This document shows positions 19,771-30,154 of a DNA stretch of 64,000 nucleotides, in pieces. Made by a program: the position numbers and the translations under genes. Each line of letters opens with the position of its first letter. The stretch's first letter is position 1. The notes below the pieces were generated by a model. It worked only from the letters and a program-made list of their open reading frames with translations, was not told the origin of the DNA and did not search any database. The DNA is from Rhodocyclaceae bacterium (lineage in GTDB: Bacteria > Pseudomonadota > Gammaproteobacteria > Burkholderiales > Rhodocyclaceae): the NCBI GenBank assembly GCA_028869135.1, contig JAGWTC010000009.1:1-64000 (forward strand), given 5' to 3'.

Positions 19771-21861
19771 ATGGCCGGTCGCGAGCAGGCAGGGGCCGCG
19801 CGCCCGCAAGCTTCGCAACTGGTCGGCATCCCCGGTGTCGGCAAGGCCGTCGCCGACAAGCTCGCCAAACTCGGCCTGCGCAGCAACGAGGATCTCGCGC
19901 TGCACTTGCCGCTGCGCTTCGAGGACGAGACCTTCATCACCCCGGTGGCGGCTGCGCCGCACGGCGTCAGCGTGCAGTGCGAGGTCACGGTGCTCAGCAG
20001 CGAAGTCGCTTTCCGCCCACGCCGCCAACTGGTCGCGAAGGCGCGCGACCAGGCCGGCGATCTGTTGGTGTTGCGCTTCCTCAACTTCTATCCGAGCCAG
20101 CAAAAGCTGCTGCAGGCCGGGGCGCACCTGCGCGTCTTCGGCGAGATTCGCAACGGTTTTTTCGGCGCGGAGATGGTGCATCCGCGTTGCCAGCGCATCG
20201 AGGAAAGTGAAGCGCTGCCACAAACCCTGACGCCCGTATATCCGACCACGGCCGGCGTGGGGCAGGCGACGCTGCGGCGACTGATCGAGCGTGCGTTGAA
20301 GCTCGCCGATCTGTCCGAGACCTTGCCCGAGGCCTTGCTCACGCAGCACAAGCTGGCGCCGTTCGCGGAAAGCGTCCATCTCCTGCATCAGCCGCCGCCG
20401 GCGGACTTCGGCGAATCCATCGATCGGGTGCAGCAGAAGGCGTGGCAACGTGTCCGCTTCGACGAGCTTCTGGCGCAACAGATTTCCCTGCGTCGTTCCT
20501 ATGTGCGGCGGCGCGAGCATACGTCGGTACGTCTGCCCGCCACCGGGCAATTGACCAATGCCTTGCTGAGCAGCCTGCCGTTTCAGCTGACCGGTGCGCA
20601 GCAGCGCGTGGTGGCCGAGATTTCCTCGGATCTGGCGCAGGCCCATCCCATGCAGCGCCTGTTGCAGGGCGATGTCGGCAGCGGCAAGACCGTGGTGGCG
20701 GCGTTGGCCATGCTGCAGGCGGTTGAAAACGGCTTTCAGGCGGCGCTGATGGCGCCGACCGAAATTCTCGCCGAGCAGCATTACCTCAAGCTCAAGGATT
20801 GGTTGCCGCCGCTGGGCGTGCAAGTGGCGTGGCTGACCGGCAGCCTCAAGAAGAAGGAGAAGGAGGCGATGCTGTCCGCCGTCGCGGACGGTTCGGCGCA
20901 AGTCGTCGTTGGTACGCATGCGCTGATCGAGGAGAGCGTGAGCTTCGACAAGCTGGGGCTCGCCGTCGTCGACGAGCAGCATCGTTTCGGTGTGCGCCAA
21001 CGCCTGGCCTTGCGTCAGAAGATGCAGGACGCCGGCACCGCCGTGCACCAGCTCATGATGTCGGCGACACCGATTCCGCGCACCCTGGCAATGAGTTTCT
21101 ATGCCGATCTCGATGTGTCTGTCATCGACGAACTGCCGCCCGGACGGACGCCGATCCGCACGCGGCTGGTGGCTGCGGCGAAACGCGATCAGGTCGTGGG
21201 CCGCGTCCATGATGCCTGCAAGGCCGGCCGCCAGGCCTATTGGGTGTGTCCCCTGATCGAGGAGAGCGAGACGCTGGCCGATCTGCAGACGGCGATCGAT
21301 ACGCACGCGACGCTTAGCGCGGAGCTGCCGGACATCCGCGTCGGCCTGGTGCATGGCCGGATGAAACCCGATGAAAAGTCGGCGACAATGGAGGCCTTCG
21401 GGCGCAACGAAATCCAGTTGCTGGTGTCGACGACAGTGATCGAAGTCGGCGTGGATGTGCCGAATGCGACTTTGATGGTGATTGAGCATGCCGAGCGCTT
21501 TGGCCTGTCGCAGCTGCATCAGCTGCGCGGGCGCGTCGGCCGCGGTGCCGCCGAATCGGAGTGCATTCTGCTGTATGCCGGCCCCTTGTCGGAAATGGCG
21601 CGGGCGCGACTGAAGGTGATTTACGAGAATACCGACGGCTTCGAGATCGCGCGCCAGGATCTGCAGCTGCGCGGCCCGGGCGAGTTTATCGGCGCGCGCC
21701 AGAGCGGCTTGCCCATGTTGAAGTACGCCGATCTCGAAGACCCGGTGCTGATCGAAGCGGCGCGCAGCGCCGCCGAGATGCTGCTGAAGGAATATCCGGC
21801 GCATGCCGAGCGCCATTTGCAGCGCTGGCTGGCCGGCGCGGAAGAGCTTTTGAAGGCATGA
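19771..21861 (+). CDS. recG: ATP-dependent DNA helicase RecG
   Basis: Branch-migration helicase that regresses stalled replication forks. The 696-residue protein has an N-terminal wedge/OB domain, Walker A LLQGDVGSGKTVVA, a DEQH motif (VVDEQHRFGVRQR), motif III MSATPIPRTLAM, and the C-terminal helicase part with QLHQLRGRVGRGAAES. The ATG at 19771 is used; a 13-codon upstream extension overlaps ridA and has no ribosome site. Its stop overlaps the ubiC start by 4 bases. Confidence 0.96.
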   Translation: MAGREQAGAARPQASQLVGIPGVGKAVADKLAKLGLRSNEDLALHLPLRFEDETFITPVAAAPHGVSVQCEVTVLSSEVAFRPRRQLVAKARDQAGDLLVLRFLNFYPSQQKLLQAGAHLRVFGEIRNGFFGAEMVHPRCQRIEESEALPQTLTPVYPTTAGVGQATLRRLIERALKLADLSETLPEALLTQHKLAPFAESVHLLHQPPPADFGESIDRVQQKAWQRVRFDELLAQQISLRRSYVRRREHTSVRLPATGQLTNALLSSLPFQLTGAQQRVVAEISSDLAQAHPMQRLLQGDVGSGKTVVAALAMLQAVENGFQAALMAPTEILAEQHYLKLKDWLPPLGVQVAWLTGSLKKKEKEAMLSAVADGSAQVVVGTHALIEESVSFDKLGLAVVDEQHRFGVRQRLALRQKMQDAGTAVHQLMMSATPIPRTLAMSFYADLDVSVIDELPPGRTPIRTRLVAAAKRDQVVGRVHDACKAGRQAYWVCPLIEESETLADLQTAIDTHATLSAELPDIRVGLVHGRMKPDEKSATMEAFGRNEIQLLVSTTVIEVGVDVPNATLMVIEHAERFGLSQLHQLRGRVGRGAAESECILLYAGPLSEMARARLKVIYENTDGFEIARQDLQLRGPGEFIGARQSGLPMLKYADLEDPVLIEAARSAAEMLLKEYPAHAERHLQRWLAGAEELLKA

Positions 21862-22424
21862 GTAAAAATAGAATCGACAGTCGCGATCCCGACGCGGGTG
21901 GGTGGGCGCCGCGGGCGCCGCATTCGCTGCCGGCAGTTTTGCGCGCCTGGCTGTGCGAAACCGGATCGCTGACTCAGCGTGTCGTCTCCATCTGCACGGA
22001 GACCCGACCTTTCAGCCTGCAGTTGCTAAAGCGCGGTTTCGCGCCGGCGCATCGCGATGAGCTGCCCTTGCTCGGCCTGCATGATCGGGCGCGCGTTCGC
22101 GAAATCCTGCTCAAGCGCGGCGAAGCGCCGCTGGTCTTCGCGCACTCGGTGATCTCGCACCGCGATCTGCGGGGCGCGTGGGCCATCCTCGACGGCATCG
22201 GCGGACGTTCGCTCGGCAGCATTCTGTTTCACGACCACACGGTGAAGCGCGGTGCGCTGCATTTCCGCCGCATCGATAGACGTCACCCGCTGTTCGCCAA
22301 GGCCTTGCCCTGGTGCGGCGATGCCCGGCCGAGCGAGCTGTGGGCGCGTCGCGCGGTGTTCGAGCGCCGCGGCCGGCCCTTGATTGTCACTGAAGTTTTT
22401 CTGCCCGCAGTAATGAAGCCATGA
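21858..22424 (+). CDS. ubiC: Chorismate pyruvate-lyase
   Basis: Makes 4-hydroxybenzoate and pyruvate from chorismate, the entry step to ubiquinone. The 188-residue product carries the family features: [15 protein letters not shown] near residue 30, [12 protein letters not shown] in the middle and [24 protein letters not shown] at the end with the active-site residues. It overlaps recG and ubiA by 4 bases each, so translation is coupled along recG-ubiC-ubiA. Confidence 0.9.
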   Translation: MSKNRIDSRDPDAGGWAPRAPHSLPAVLRAWLCETGSLTQRVVSICTETRPFSLQLLKRGFAPAHRDELPLLGLHDRARVREILLKRGEAPLVFAHSVISHRDLRGAWAILDGIGGRSLGSILFHDHTVKRGALHFRRIDRRHPLFAKALPWCGDARPSELWARRAVFERRGRPLIVTEVFLPAVMKP

Positions 22425-23302
22425 CACTAGACCAACTCAAGCAAAAGCTGGATACGTACGAACGCCTGATGCGGCTGGACAAGCCCATCGGCATTCTGCT
22501 GCTGCTGTGGCCAACCTTATGGGGTCTGTGGGGCGTGGCCTGGGGACAACCGCCGCTGATCCTGGTTGGAATCTTCGCCATCGGAACGGTGCTGATGCGC
22601 TCCGCCGGTTGCGTCATCAACGACTATGCGGATCGTGAGTTCGACGGACATGTCGAGCGCACGAAGAGCCGCCCGATGGCGACCGGCGCGGTGAGCAAAA
22701 AGGAAGCGCTGTTATTGGCAGCGGCATTGTCCATCGCCGCCTTTTTGCTGATCCTGCCGCTCAACCGCGTCGTGTTGATGCTGTCGGTGCCGGCCTTGTT
22801 CCTGGCCGCCAGCTATCCTTTCACCAAGCGCTTCTTCGCAATTCCCCAGGCCTATCTCGGCATTGCCTTCGGCTTCGGCATTCCGATGGCCTACGCGGCC
22901 TTCCTGGAAATGGTGCCTGCGGAAGCATGGCTGCTGCTTGCCGCCAATGTGTTCTGGTCCGTCGCCTACGATACCGAGTATGCGATGGTCGATCGCGAGG
23001 ACGACCTCAAGATCGGCATCAAGACCTCGGCCATCACCTTCGGCCGCTACGATGTGGCCGCCATCATGTTCTGCTACGCAGTAACGCTGGGTCTCCTGGC
23101 CTGGTTCGGCAAGATGTCGGGCTACGGATATGCTTACTATGCAGGGCTCATCGTCGCCGCGCTGATCGCCGGCTATCATTACCTCCTGATCCGCGGTCGC
23201 GAACGCGACAAGTGTTTCAAGGCCTTCCTGCATAACACCTGGTTGGGGGCGGCGGTCTTCGCCGGCTTCGTTGCCGAGCTCAATCTCAAGCACTATCTCT
23301 GA
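22421..23302 (+). CDS. ubiA: 4-hydroxybenzoate polyprenyltransferase
   Basis: Integral membrane enzyme attaching the polyprenyl tail to 4-hydroxybenzoate. The 293-residue protein has about eight or nine hydrophobic segments and the two aspartate-rich motifs: [19 protein letters not shown] (about residues 67-85) and [12 protein letters not shown] (about 190-200). Product of the upstream ubiC is its substrate, and the polyprenyl donor would come from IspB, encoded at 40722. The ATG overlaps the ubiC stop. Confidence 0.95.
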   Translation: MTLDQLKQKLDTYERLMRLDKPIGILLLLWPTLWGLWGVAWGQPPLILVGIFAIGTVLMRSAGCVINDYADREFDGHVERTKSRPMATGAVSKKEALLLAAALSIAAFLLILPLNRVVLMLSVPALFLAASYPFTKRFFAIPQAYLGIAFGFGIPMAYAAFLEMVPAEAWLLLAANVFWSVAYDTEYAMVDREDDLKIGIKTSAITFGRYDVAAIMFCYAVTLGLLAWFGKMSGYGYAYYAGLIVAALIAGYHYLLIRGRERDKCFKAFLHNTWLGAAVFAGFVAELNLKHYL

Positions 23303-23304
23303 TC

Positions 23305-24768
23305 ATGAAATACCGCGACCTGCGCGACTTCATCGCGCAACTCGAAAGCCAGGGCGAGCTCAAGCGCGTCGGCGTCGAGATCGATCCCTATCTCGAAATG
23401 ACCGAGATCTGCGACCGTACGCTGCGCGCCGGCGGTCCGGCGATCCTGTTCGAGAAGCCCAAGGGCCATTCCATCCCCGTACTCGGCAATCTGTTCGGCA
23501 CGCCCAAGCGCGTGGCCATGGGTATGGGCGAGGATGACGTGATGGCCTTGCGCGAGGTCGGCAGGTTGCTGGCCATGCTCAAGGAACCGGAGCCGCCCAA
23601 GGGCCTGAAGGATGCATGGGAGAAACTGCCCATGCTGAAGCAAGTGTTCAATATGTCGCCCAAGCTGCTGTCATCGGCGCCGTGCCAGGAGATCGTCTGG
23701 GAAGGCAAGGACGTCGATCTGTCGCGACTGCCGATCCAGCACTGCTGGCCGGGCGACGTCGCGCCGCTGGTCACCTGGGGCCTGACGGTCACGCGCGGCC
23801 CCAACAAGACGCGACAGAACCTGGGCATCTATCGGCAGCAGGTCATCGGCCCCAACAAGCTCATCATGCGCTGGCTTGCCCATCGCGGCGGCGCGCTCGA
23901 TTTCCGCGACCACTGCGAAAAGAACCCCGGCCAGCCGTACCCGGTGGCGGTGGTTCTCGGCTGCGATCCGGCCACCATCCTCGGCGCGGTGACGCCGGTC
24001 CCCGACACCTTGTCCGAATATCAGTTCGCCGGTCTTCTGCGCGGCAGCAAGACCGAACTCGTCAAGTGTCTCGGTTCCGATTTACAAGTGCCGGCCTATG
24101 CCGAGATCGTGCTCGAGGGCGTGATTCACCAGTACGAGACGGCGCCCGAAGGCCCGTATGGCGACCACACCGGCTACTACAACGAGGTCGCCGAGTTCCC
24201 GGTGTTCACGGTCGAGCGCATCACCATGCGCAAGAATCCCATCTACCACTCCACCTATACCGGCAAGCCGCCGGACGAGCCGGCCATGCTGGGCGTGGCG
24301 TTGAACGAGGTTTTCGTCCCGCTGCTGCAGAAGCAGTTCCCGGAGATCGTCGATTTCTACCTGCCGCCGGAAGGGTGCTCCTACCGCATGGCGGTGGTGA
24401 GCATGAAGAAACAGTATCCGGGCCATGCCAAGCGGGTGATGTTCGGCATCTGGAGCTTCCTGCGCCAGTTCATGTACACCAAGTTCATCATCGTCACCGA
24501 CGAGGACGTGAACGTGCGCGACTGGAAGGAAGTGATGTGGGCCTTGACCACGCGCGTCGATGCGGCGCGCGATACGCTGATCGTCGAGCATACGCCGATC
24601 GACTATCTCGATTTCGCTTCGCCGGTGTCGGGCCTGGGCAGCAAGATGGGCATAGACGCCACCAACAAGTGGCCGGGCGAGACGACGCGCGAGTGGGGGA
24701 CGCCCATCGTCATGGACGATGCCGTCAAACGGCGCGTCGACGCGCTCTGGGATCAGCTGGGGCTGTAG
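23305..24768 (+). CDS. ubiD: 4-hydroxy-3-polyprenylbenzoate decarboxylase
   Basis: Third step of the aromatic branch of ubiquinone synthesis, using prenylated FMN made by UbiX (not in the window). At 487 residues it has normal length. [19 protein letters not shown] and [14 protein letters not shown] contain prFMN-binding and acid-base residues of the family. It starts 2 bases after ubiA, completing a ubiC-ubiA-ubiD unit, and ends at a strong terminator. Confidence 0.95.
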   Translation: MKYRDLRDFIAQLESQGELKRVGVEIDPYLEMTEICDRTLRAGGPAILFEKPKGHSIPVLGNLFGTPKRVAMGMGEDDVMALREVGRLLAMLKEPEPPKGLKDAWEKLPMLKQVFNMSPKLLSSAPCQEIVWEGKDVDLSRLPIQHCWPGDVAPLVTWGLTVTRGPNKTRQNLGIYRQQVIGPNKLIMRWLAHRGGALDFRDHCEKNPGQPYPVAVVLGCDPATILGAVTPVPDTLSEYQFAGLLRGSKTELVKCLGSDLQVPAYAEIVLEGVIHQYETAPEGPYGDHTGYYNEVAEFPVFTVERITMRKNPIYHSTYTGKPPDEPAMLGVALNEVFVPLLQKQFPEIVDFYLPPEGCSYRMAVVSMKKQYPGHAKRVMFGIWSFLRQFMYTKFIIVTDEDVNVRDWKEVMWALTTRVDAARDTLIVEHTPIDYLDFASPVSGLGSKMGIDATNKWPGETTREWGTPIVMDDAVKRRVDALWDQLGL

Positions 24769-24771
24769 TCG

Positions 24772-24803
24772 AAAAAAAAGGGGCGACCATGTCGCCCCTT
24801 TTT
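24772..24803. terminator. Bidirectional terminator between ubiD and metE
   Basis: Stem GGGGCGAC/GTCGCCCC with a CAT loop, preceded by eight A and followed by five T. It lies between two convergent genes and works as an intrinsic terminator in both directions. Confidence 0.9.
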
Positions 24804-24816
24804 CTCATGCCGTCAC

Positions 24817-27177
24817 TCAGGCGGCAATGCCCGCCGTTTCGGCACGCAGGATGAATGCCGCTTCCACCATGTTGCGCAATGCGGCCTCGGTTTCCGGCCA
24901 GCCACGGGTCTTCAGGCCGCAGTCCGGATTGACCCAGAGCTGCTGCGCCGGGACGACTTCGGCGGCCTTCCTCAGCAGATGCACCATCTCGTCCGTCGAG
25001 GGCACGCGCGGGGAATGGATGTCGTAGACGCCGGGCCCGATGTCGTTCGGATACTTGAAGTCGCCGAAGCCCGTCAGCAGCTCCATATCGGAACGGCTGG
25101 TCTCGATGGTGATCACGTCGGCATCCATGGCGGCGATTTCGGGCAGGATGTCGTTGAATTCCGAATAGCACATGTGCGTGTGGATCTGCGTTTCGTCCTG
25201 CACGCCTGACGCCGTGATTCGAAATGCGCGCGTGGCCCACTCGAGGTAGCGCTTCCATTCGCTCTTGCGCAGCGGCAGCCCCTCGCGGATCGCCGGTTCG
25301 TCGATCTGGATGATGCCGATTCCCGCCTGCTCCAGATCCACGACTTCATCGCGAATGGCCAGGGCGATCTGCAAGGCGGTCTGGGCGCGCGGCTGATCGT
25401 CGCGCACGAAGGACCATTGCAGCATGGTGATGGGGCCGGTCAGCATGCCCTTCATCGGACGCTTGGTCAGCTTCTGCGCATAGGTCGTCCATTCGACCGT
25501 CATTGCGCTTGGGCGCGAAACGTCGCCGAAGATGATCGGCGGCTTCACGCAGCGCGAGCCGTAGGACTGCACCCAGCCGTTTTGCGAGAAGGTGTAGCCG
25601 GACAATTGTTCGCCGAAGTACTCGACCATGTCGTTGCGTTCGGCTTCACCGTGCACCAGCACGTCGATGTCCAGCTTCTCCTGCGACTGCACGGCTTCGG
25701 CAATCGCCTTGCCCATGGCGGCGGCGTAGGCCGCATCGTCGAGATCGCCGCGCTTCCAGGCGGCGCGCGCGCCGCGAATCTCCGCCGTTTGCGGGAAGGA
25801 GCCGATGGTCGTGGTGGGGAAGGCCGGCAGGCGGAATCGCTGCTGCTGCTTGTCGCTGCGCACGGCGAAGGGCGAGTGGCGGCGGTCCGCGTTTTGGTCC
25901 AGCGCGCCGATGCGGGCGGCGACTTCGGGGCTGTGCACGCGCGCACTGTTGCGGCGGCTGGCGATGGCCGCGGCGGAGCGCGCCAGCTCGGCCGTCACGC
26001 TGGCCTCGCCGTCGTTGAGCGCGTGCTTCAGCACATTCAGTTCATCCAGTTTTTCGGCAGCGAAAGCGAGCCAGGACTTGAGCTCGGCATCCATCTTCAC
26101 TTCCGTCTTCAGCGACAGCGGCACATGCAGCAACGAGGATGAAGGCGCCAGCCACAGGGTGTGTCCCGGCCGGCGGCTGCGTATCGTGTTGAGCAATTCC
26201 AGCGTTCCGGCGAGGTCGTTGCGCCAGATATTTCGACCGTCGATGACGCCGAGCGATAGCACCTTGTGCGCCGGCAGCCAGTCGAGCACGCCGGCCAGGT
26301 CCTGCGGCGCGCGAATCAGGTCAATGTGCAGGCCGGCAACGGGCAGACGGCAGGCGAGGTTGATATTGTCTTCGAGCGGCGAGAAATAGGTGGCCAGCAG
26401 CAGATTGACGCCGCAGGCAGACAGGCGGGCATACACCTGTTCGAAAGCCTGGCGCCAGAAGACGGGCAGGTCGAGGCCGAGAATCGGTTCGTCGATCTGC
26501 ACCCAGCCGACGTTGGCTTCCTTGAGTTGGGCGAGCAACAGCGCATAGGTTTCCAGCAGCTGCGGCAACAGGCTGAAGCGTTCGAAGTTTGGGCTCTTTT
26601 CCTTGCCCAGCCACAGCAGGCTCAAAGGGCCGACCAGCACCACCTTGACCGTATGACCGAGCGCCTGGGCTTCGGCGACCTGAGCGAGCAGCGATTGCGC
26701 CTGCACGCTGAATTGGGTGTCGGCGGTGAATTCGGGCACCAGATAGTGATAGTTCGTATCGAACCACTTGGTCATTTCCAGCGCCGGCTTGCCCGCAGCT
26801 TGGTCATTGGCGTGATCATGATCGGAATGATTGCAGCCATGGCCGCAGCTTTCCGCCACGGCTTCGCGCGCAACGCCGCGCGCCAGCGTGAAGTAGCGCT
26901 CGAGCTCGGTCTCCTTGCCGGTGAAGGCAAAGCGCGCTGGCTCGCAGCCCAGCCACTGGATATGGTTGGCGATGTGGTCGTAGTAGGCGAAGTCGCCCAC
27001 GGTGACGAAATCCAGGCCGGCCTCGCGCTGCTCGCTCCAATGGCGTGCGCGCAGCGTCTTGCCGACTTCCTGCAGGGCGGCGGCGTCGATCTCGCCCTTC
27101 CAGTGTTTTTCGAGCGCGACCTTGAGTTCGCGTTGCAGGCCGACGCGAGGATAGCCGAGGGTGTGAATACGGATCAT
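24817..27177 (-). CDS. metE: Cobalamin-independent methionine synthase
   Basis: Transfers the methyl group of 5-methyltetrahydropteroyltri-glutamate to homocysteine. The 786-residue protein (E. coli about 753) has the N-terminal domain opening [18 protein letters not shown], the catalytic domain with [14 protein letters not shown], and zinc ligands in HTHMCYSEF and [13 protein letters not shown]. The extra length is partly a Cys/His-rich insert at residues 103-131 (Cys111, His113, Cys115, His117, His120, His122), absent from E. coli MetE. It is divergent from metR with a MetR box in between. Confidence 0.96.
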   Translation of the reverse strand: MIRIHTLGYPRVGLQRELKVALEKHWKGEIDAAALQEVGKTLRARHWSEQREAGLDFVTVGDFAYYDHIANHIQWLGCEPARFAFTGKETELERYFTLARGVAREAVAESCGHGCNHSDHDHANDQAAGKPALEMTKWFDTNYHYLVPEFTADTQFSVQAQSLLAQVAEAQALGHTVKVVLVGPLSLLWLGKEKSPNFERFSLLPQLLETYALLLAQLKEANVGWVQIDEPILGLDLPVFWRQAFEQVYARLSACGVNLLLATYFSPLEDNINLACRLPVAGLHIDLIRAPQDLAGVLDWLPAHKVLSLGVIDGRNIWRNDLAGTLELLNTIRSRRPGHTLWLAPSSSLLHVPLSLKTEVKMDAELKSWLAFAAEKLDELNVLKHALNDGEASVTAELARSAAAIASRRNSARVHSPEVAARIGALDQNADRRHSPFAVRSDKQQQRFRLPAFPTTTIGSFPQTAEIRGARAAWKRGDLDDAAYAAAMGKAIAEAVQSQEKLDIDVLVHGEAERNDMVEYFGEQLSGYTFSQNGWVQSYGSRCVKPPIIFGDVSRPSAMTVEWTTYAQKLTKRPMKGMLTGPITMLQWSFVRDDQPRAQTALQIALAIRDEVVDLEQAGIGIIQIDEPAIREGLPLRKSEWKRYLEWATRAFRITASGVQDETQIHTHMCYSEFNDILPEIAAMDADVITIETSRSDMELLTGFGDFKYPNDIGPGVYDIHSPRVPSTDEMVHLLRKAAEVVPAQQLWVNPDCGLKTRGWPETEAALRNMVEAAFILRAETAGIAA

Positions 27178-27243
27178 GACAGTGCTGCCTTATCAAAGTT
27201 GACGACTGGCATGATCGGGTTTGTGCGTGTATTATTCAAACGA

Positions 27244-27260
27244 AAGATTCTAAGAATCTT
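27244..27260. promoter_or_regulatory. Inverted repeat in the metE-metR spacer
   Basis: AAGATTC/GAATCTT with a TAA spacer, a perfect 7-bp inverted repeat 2 bases left of the MetR box. It could be a second, non-consensus operator or part of the metE promoter region. Confidence 0.35.
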
Positions 27261-27262
27261 CG

Positions 27263-27275
27263 TGAATTAAATTCA
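27263..27275. promoter_or_regulatory. MetR box
   Basis: TGAATTAAATTCA is an exact match to the MetR operator consensus TGAA-N5-TTCA known from enteric bacteria. It lies between the divergent metE and metR starts, 12 bases before the metR GTG, where MetR would activate metE and limit its own expression with homocysteine as co-effector. Confidence 0.75.
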
Positions 27276-27287
27276 TACGGAGCGTAT

Positions 27288-28217
27288 GTGAGGAGCATTC
27301 TCGAACTTCGCCATCTGCGTACCCTGGTGGCTTTGCGCGCCACCGGCAGCCTTTCCAAGGCGGCGACCTTGCTCAATCTGACGCAGTCGGCGCTGTCGCA
27401 TCAGCTCAAGGCGATTGAGGATCACTACGGCATGGCTCTGTTCGAGCGCAAGAGTACGCCGCTGGCCTTTACCGTGCCCGGGCAGCGCCTGCTGGCGCTT
27501 GCAGACGCGGTGCTGCCGCAGATCGACGAAGCCGAGCGCGACGTGGCGCGATTGGGCGAGGGCATGGCCGGGCAACTGCGCATTGCGGTCGAGTGCCATA
27601 CCTGCTTCGATTGGCTGATGCCGGCGATGGACGTATTCCGTACGCGTTGGCCGGAGGTGGAGCTGGATATCGTCAGCGGTTTCCATTCCGACCCGGTCGG
27701 CCTGCTGCACCAGCACCGCGCCGAACTGGCCATCGTCAGCGACTTTTCGCAGCAGGAACAGGAAGCGGGCATCGCCTATCTGCCGCTGTTCAGCTACGAG
27801 ATGGTCGGGCTCGTGGCCAACGGCCATGCGCTGACAGCGCGGCCCTTCCTGCGCCCGCAGGATTTCGCCGACCAAACCTTGATTACCTATCCGGTGCCCG
27901 ACGAGATGCTGGATCTGATGCGCCAGGTATTGATGCCTGCCGGCATCAGCCCGCAGAGGCGAACCACGGAGCTCACCGTTGCCATCCTGCAGCTGGTCGC
28001 CAGCGGGCGCGGCGTGGCGGCCTTGCCGCTGTGGGCGGTCAAGGAGTATCTGGATCGCGGCTACGTCAGCGCATTGTCGATCACGAAGAAGGGGCTGACC
28101 GGAAAGCTCTATGCCGCCTGCAGCGAAAGCTATGCCGAGCGGCCTTTCGTGCACGACTTCGTCGACATCATTCGCGACAGCTCATTGCTTAACCTGCCGG
28201 GGATCGAGCTGCTCTAG
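27288..28217 (+). CDS. metR: LysR-type regulator MetR
   Basis: A 309-residue LysR-family regulator. N-terminal winged helix (about 1-65, with KAATLLNLTQSALSHQLKAIE), then the periplasmic-binding-like effector domain. The divergent metE gene and the MetR box make the assignment strong. Starts at GTG 27288, with GGAG 5 bases upstream; the adjacent ATG at 27286 is in another frame and closes at once. Effector homocysteine is inferred from the family. Confidence 0.92.
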   Translation: MRSILELRHLRTLVALRATGSLSKAATLLNLTQSALSHQLKAIEDHYGMALFERKSTPLAFTVPGQRLLALADAVLPQIDEAERDVARLGEGMAGQLRIAVECHTCFDWLMPAMDVFRTRWPEVELDIVSGFHSDPVGLLHQHRAELAIVSDFSQQEQEAGIAYLPLFSYEMVGLVANGHALTARPFLRPQDFADQTLITYPVPDEMLDLMRQVLMPAGISPQRRTTELTVAILQLVASGRGVAALPLWAVKEYLDRGYVSALSITKKGLTGKLYAACSESYAERPFVHDFVDIIRDSSLLNLPGIELL

Positions 28218-28230
28218 ATGGGCGTCGCGC

Positions 28231-28671
28231 TTAGCGCTTGCGCGTGCGAATCACTACTGTGCCGGCCATCTTGTCGTGCCAGCCCTGCTTGCGCGCATCG
28301 AGGCCGACCCAGATCAGGCCGATGCACAACGGGATCGATGAAACGTAGTAGCCGATATAGCGGATGATGGACTGGCCCAATGTCAGCGGCCCGCCGGTTT
28401 TCGCATCCACGACCTTGAGCTTCAGCATCATCTTGCCCGGCGTCGCCTGCCGGTACATCCAGAACAGGATGACAGCGACTGCCGGCAGGATGTAGCTCAA
28501 CAGAAAGTCGGCAATCCCGGCGATGAAGCCGGTTTGCGCGGGGGCGAAATAGGACCATCCGTAGATGGCGATCAGCAGCGGCACGATGATGCACAGCATC
28601 AACAGCGTATCGATCAGCGAGGCGCCGACGCGTATCCAGAAGCCGCCGTATTCAATGGTTTCGTCCGTCAT
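28231..28671 (-). CDS. RDD family membrane protein
   Basis: A 146-residue inner-membrane protein with three hydrophobic segments (about 17-37, 48-72, 103-122). It has the RDD-family features: Arg in the first segment region (YGGFWIRVGASLIDTLL), two Asp-type positions and ATPGKMMLKLKVVD. Function of the family is mostly unknown; some act as sodium/proton antiporters. Start ATG at 28671 has GGGGAGAG upstream; a longer frame start is not supported. It lies convergent with metR, 13 bases from its stop. Confidence 0.82.
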   Translation of the reverse strand: MTDETIEYGGFWIRVGASLIDTLLMLCIIVPLLIAIYGWSYFAPAQTGFIAGIADFLLSYILPAVAVILFWMYRQATPGKMMLKLKVVDAKTGGPLTLGQSIIRYIGYYVSSIPLCIGLIWVGLDARKQGWHDKMAGTVVIRTRKR

Positions 28672-28732
28672 GCTCTCCCCCCGGTTACTCCCTGCCTTGG
28701 CGAAACGCACGGCATGCCTGCTCCAGATCGCA

Positions 28733-30154
28733 TCAGCGATCGGGAGCGCCTTCCGCCACCCAGTTCAGCAACGCATCCTGCGCCCCTTGCCCGGCGGCGG
28801 CGTTCGGATGGTTGATCAGAAACACCACGATCTGCCACTTGCCCTTCCTGTCGCGAACATAGCCGGCGATGCTCTTGACGCCGTCCAGCGTGCCGGTCTT
28901 GATATGGCCCTGTCCCGATGCGCCGTTTTCGCGCAGCCGCTTTTTCATCGTGCCGTCTACGCCGATGATGGGCATGGAGGCGACATACTCCGGCATGAGC
29001 GGGCTCTGCCAGGCGCTATTGAGCAGGGCCGAAAGGCTTTGTGCGCTGATGCGTTCGCTGCGCGAGAGGCCCGAGCCATTTTCCATGACCAGTTCGGGAA
29101 AGCGCAACGATTTCCTGTCCAGCCAGGCGCGCACTGATCTTTCCGCGCCACCGGTGCTGCCGTCGCCGAGGCTCAGATAAAGCTGGCGCGCCATCACGTT
29201 ATTGCTGAACTTGTTGATGTCGCGAATGAGTTCGGCCAGCGGCGGCGATTCGATGCTGCCGAGCAGGGTGGCGCCGGCTGGCACGCGCGCCTCGCCAACG
29301 CCGCCGGCGATGCTGCCGCCCAATTCCTCCCAAAGCTGGCGGAACACGCCATACACATACTGCGGATGGTCGAGTACGCCGATATTCCATGTCTGGTTGC
29401 CGCAACTGCGCGGGTAGCTGCCGGTGATCACCAGATGGAAGCGATCCGACCGCGTGCCGACGTCGGCGCGCAGCTTGCTGCGCCAGTCGCCGCACTCGCC
29501 TTCGGTGAGAGCGACCTGGCTGATCACGTACAGATTGGCGGGCAGAGGTTCGGACTGGATCTGCAGCTTGTCGCCGGCGACGGCAAGTTGCAGGCGCACG
29601 CTTTTCCAGTTCAGCAGCAGGGCGTCCGGCTTGACGTTGTAGGGGCGCAGCGGTTGGTCGTCGAAAGGCGCGCCGCCGCCGTTGATGACAGTGTTGGCGT
29701 CGTTGGGCGAGAGCGAGAAGGCGCTGCGGTCGAGCACCAGATTGCCCTTGATCTCGCGCAGGCCGGCGGCGCGCAGTTGGCGCAGCAAAAGCCAGAACTG
29801 TTCGAAGGTCAGGCGCGGGTCGCCGCTGCCCTTGAGGTAGAGATCGCCGTTGAGCACGCCGTCGACGGCCGGAGTCAGGCTGTAGGCGCTGGTTTGCCAG
29901 TTGTAGGCCGGACCTAGGATATCGAGCCCGGCGTAAGTAGTGACGAGCTTCATGACCGAGGCAGGATTCATCGCCGTGTCGCCGTTGTGCTGCAGCCAGG
30001 GGCGTTTGCCGCCCGCCTCCTGCACGACGACGGCGACGTTGGCAGGCGGTATCCCGACCGCCTTAAGGGACTGGGCCACGCGCGCGGGCATGCCTTCGGC
30101 GGCCCAGGCGGGTGCCGCCAAAGCGAGGGAAAAGATCAGGGCAAGCGTTTTCAT
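28733..30154 (-). CDS. dacB: D-alanyl-D-alanine carboxypeptidase/endopeptidase (PBP4 type)
   Basis: Periplasmic peptidoglycan hydrolase, 473 residues. A signal peptide (MKTLALIFSLALAAPAWA) is followed by the three active-site motifs of class-C low-mass PBPs: SVMK with Ser66 and Lys69, SNN in KFSNNVMARQL and KTG in GHIKTGTLDG. The insertion between the first two motifs is typical of PBP4. Start at 30154 overlaps the stop of the TonB-like gene (ATGA), so the two are coupled. Confidence 0.93.
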   Translation of the reverse strand: MKTLALIFSLALAAPAWAAEGMPARVAQSLKAVGIPPANVAVVVQEAGGKRPWLQHNGDTAMNPASVMKLVTTYAGLDILGPAYNWQTSAYSLTPAVDGVLNGDLYLKGSGDPRLTFEQFWLLLRQLRAAGLREIKGNLVLDRSAFSLSPNDANTVINGGGAPFDDQPLRPYNVKPDALLLNWKSVRLQLAVAGDKLQIQSEPLPANLYVISQVALTEGECGDWRSKLRADVGTRSDRFHLVITGSYPRSCGNQTWNIGVLDHPQYVYGVFRQLWEELGGSIAGGVGEARVPAGATLLGSIESPPLAELIRDINKFSNNVMARQLYLSLGDGSTGGAERSVRAWLDRKSLRFPELVMENGSGLSRSERISAQSLSALLNSAWQSPLMPEYVASMPIIGVDGTMKKRLRENGASGQGHIKTGTLDGVKSIAGYVRDRKGKWQIVVFLINHPNAAAGQGAQDALLNWVAEGAPDR

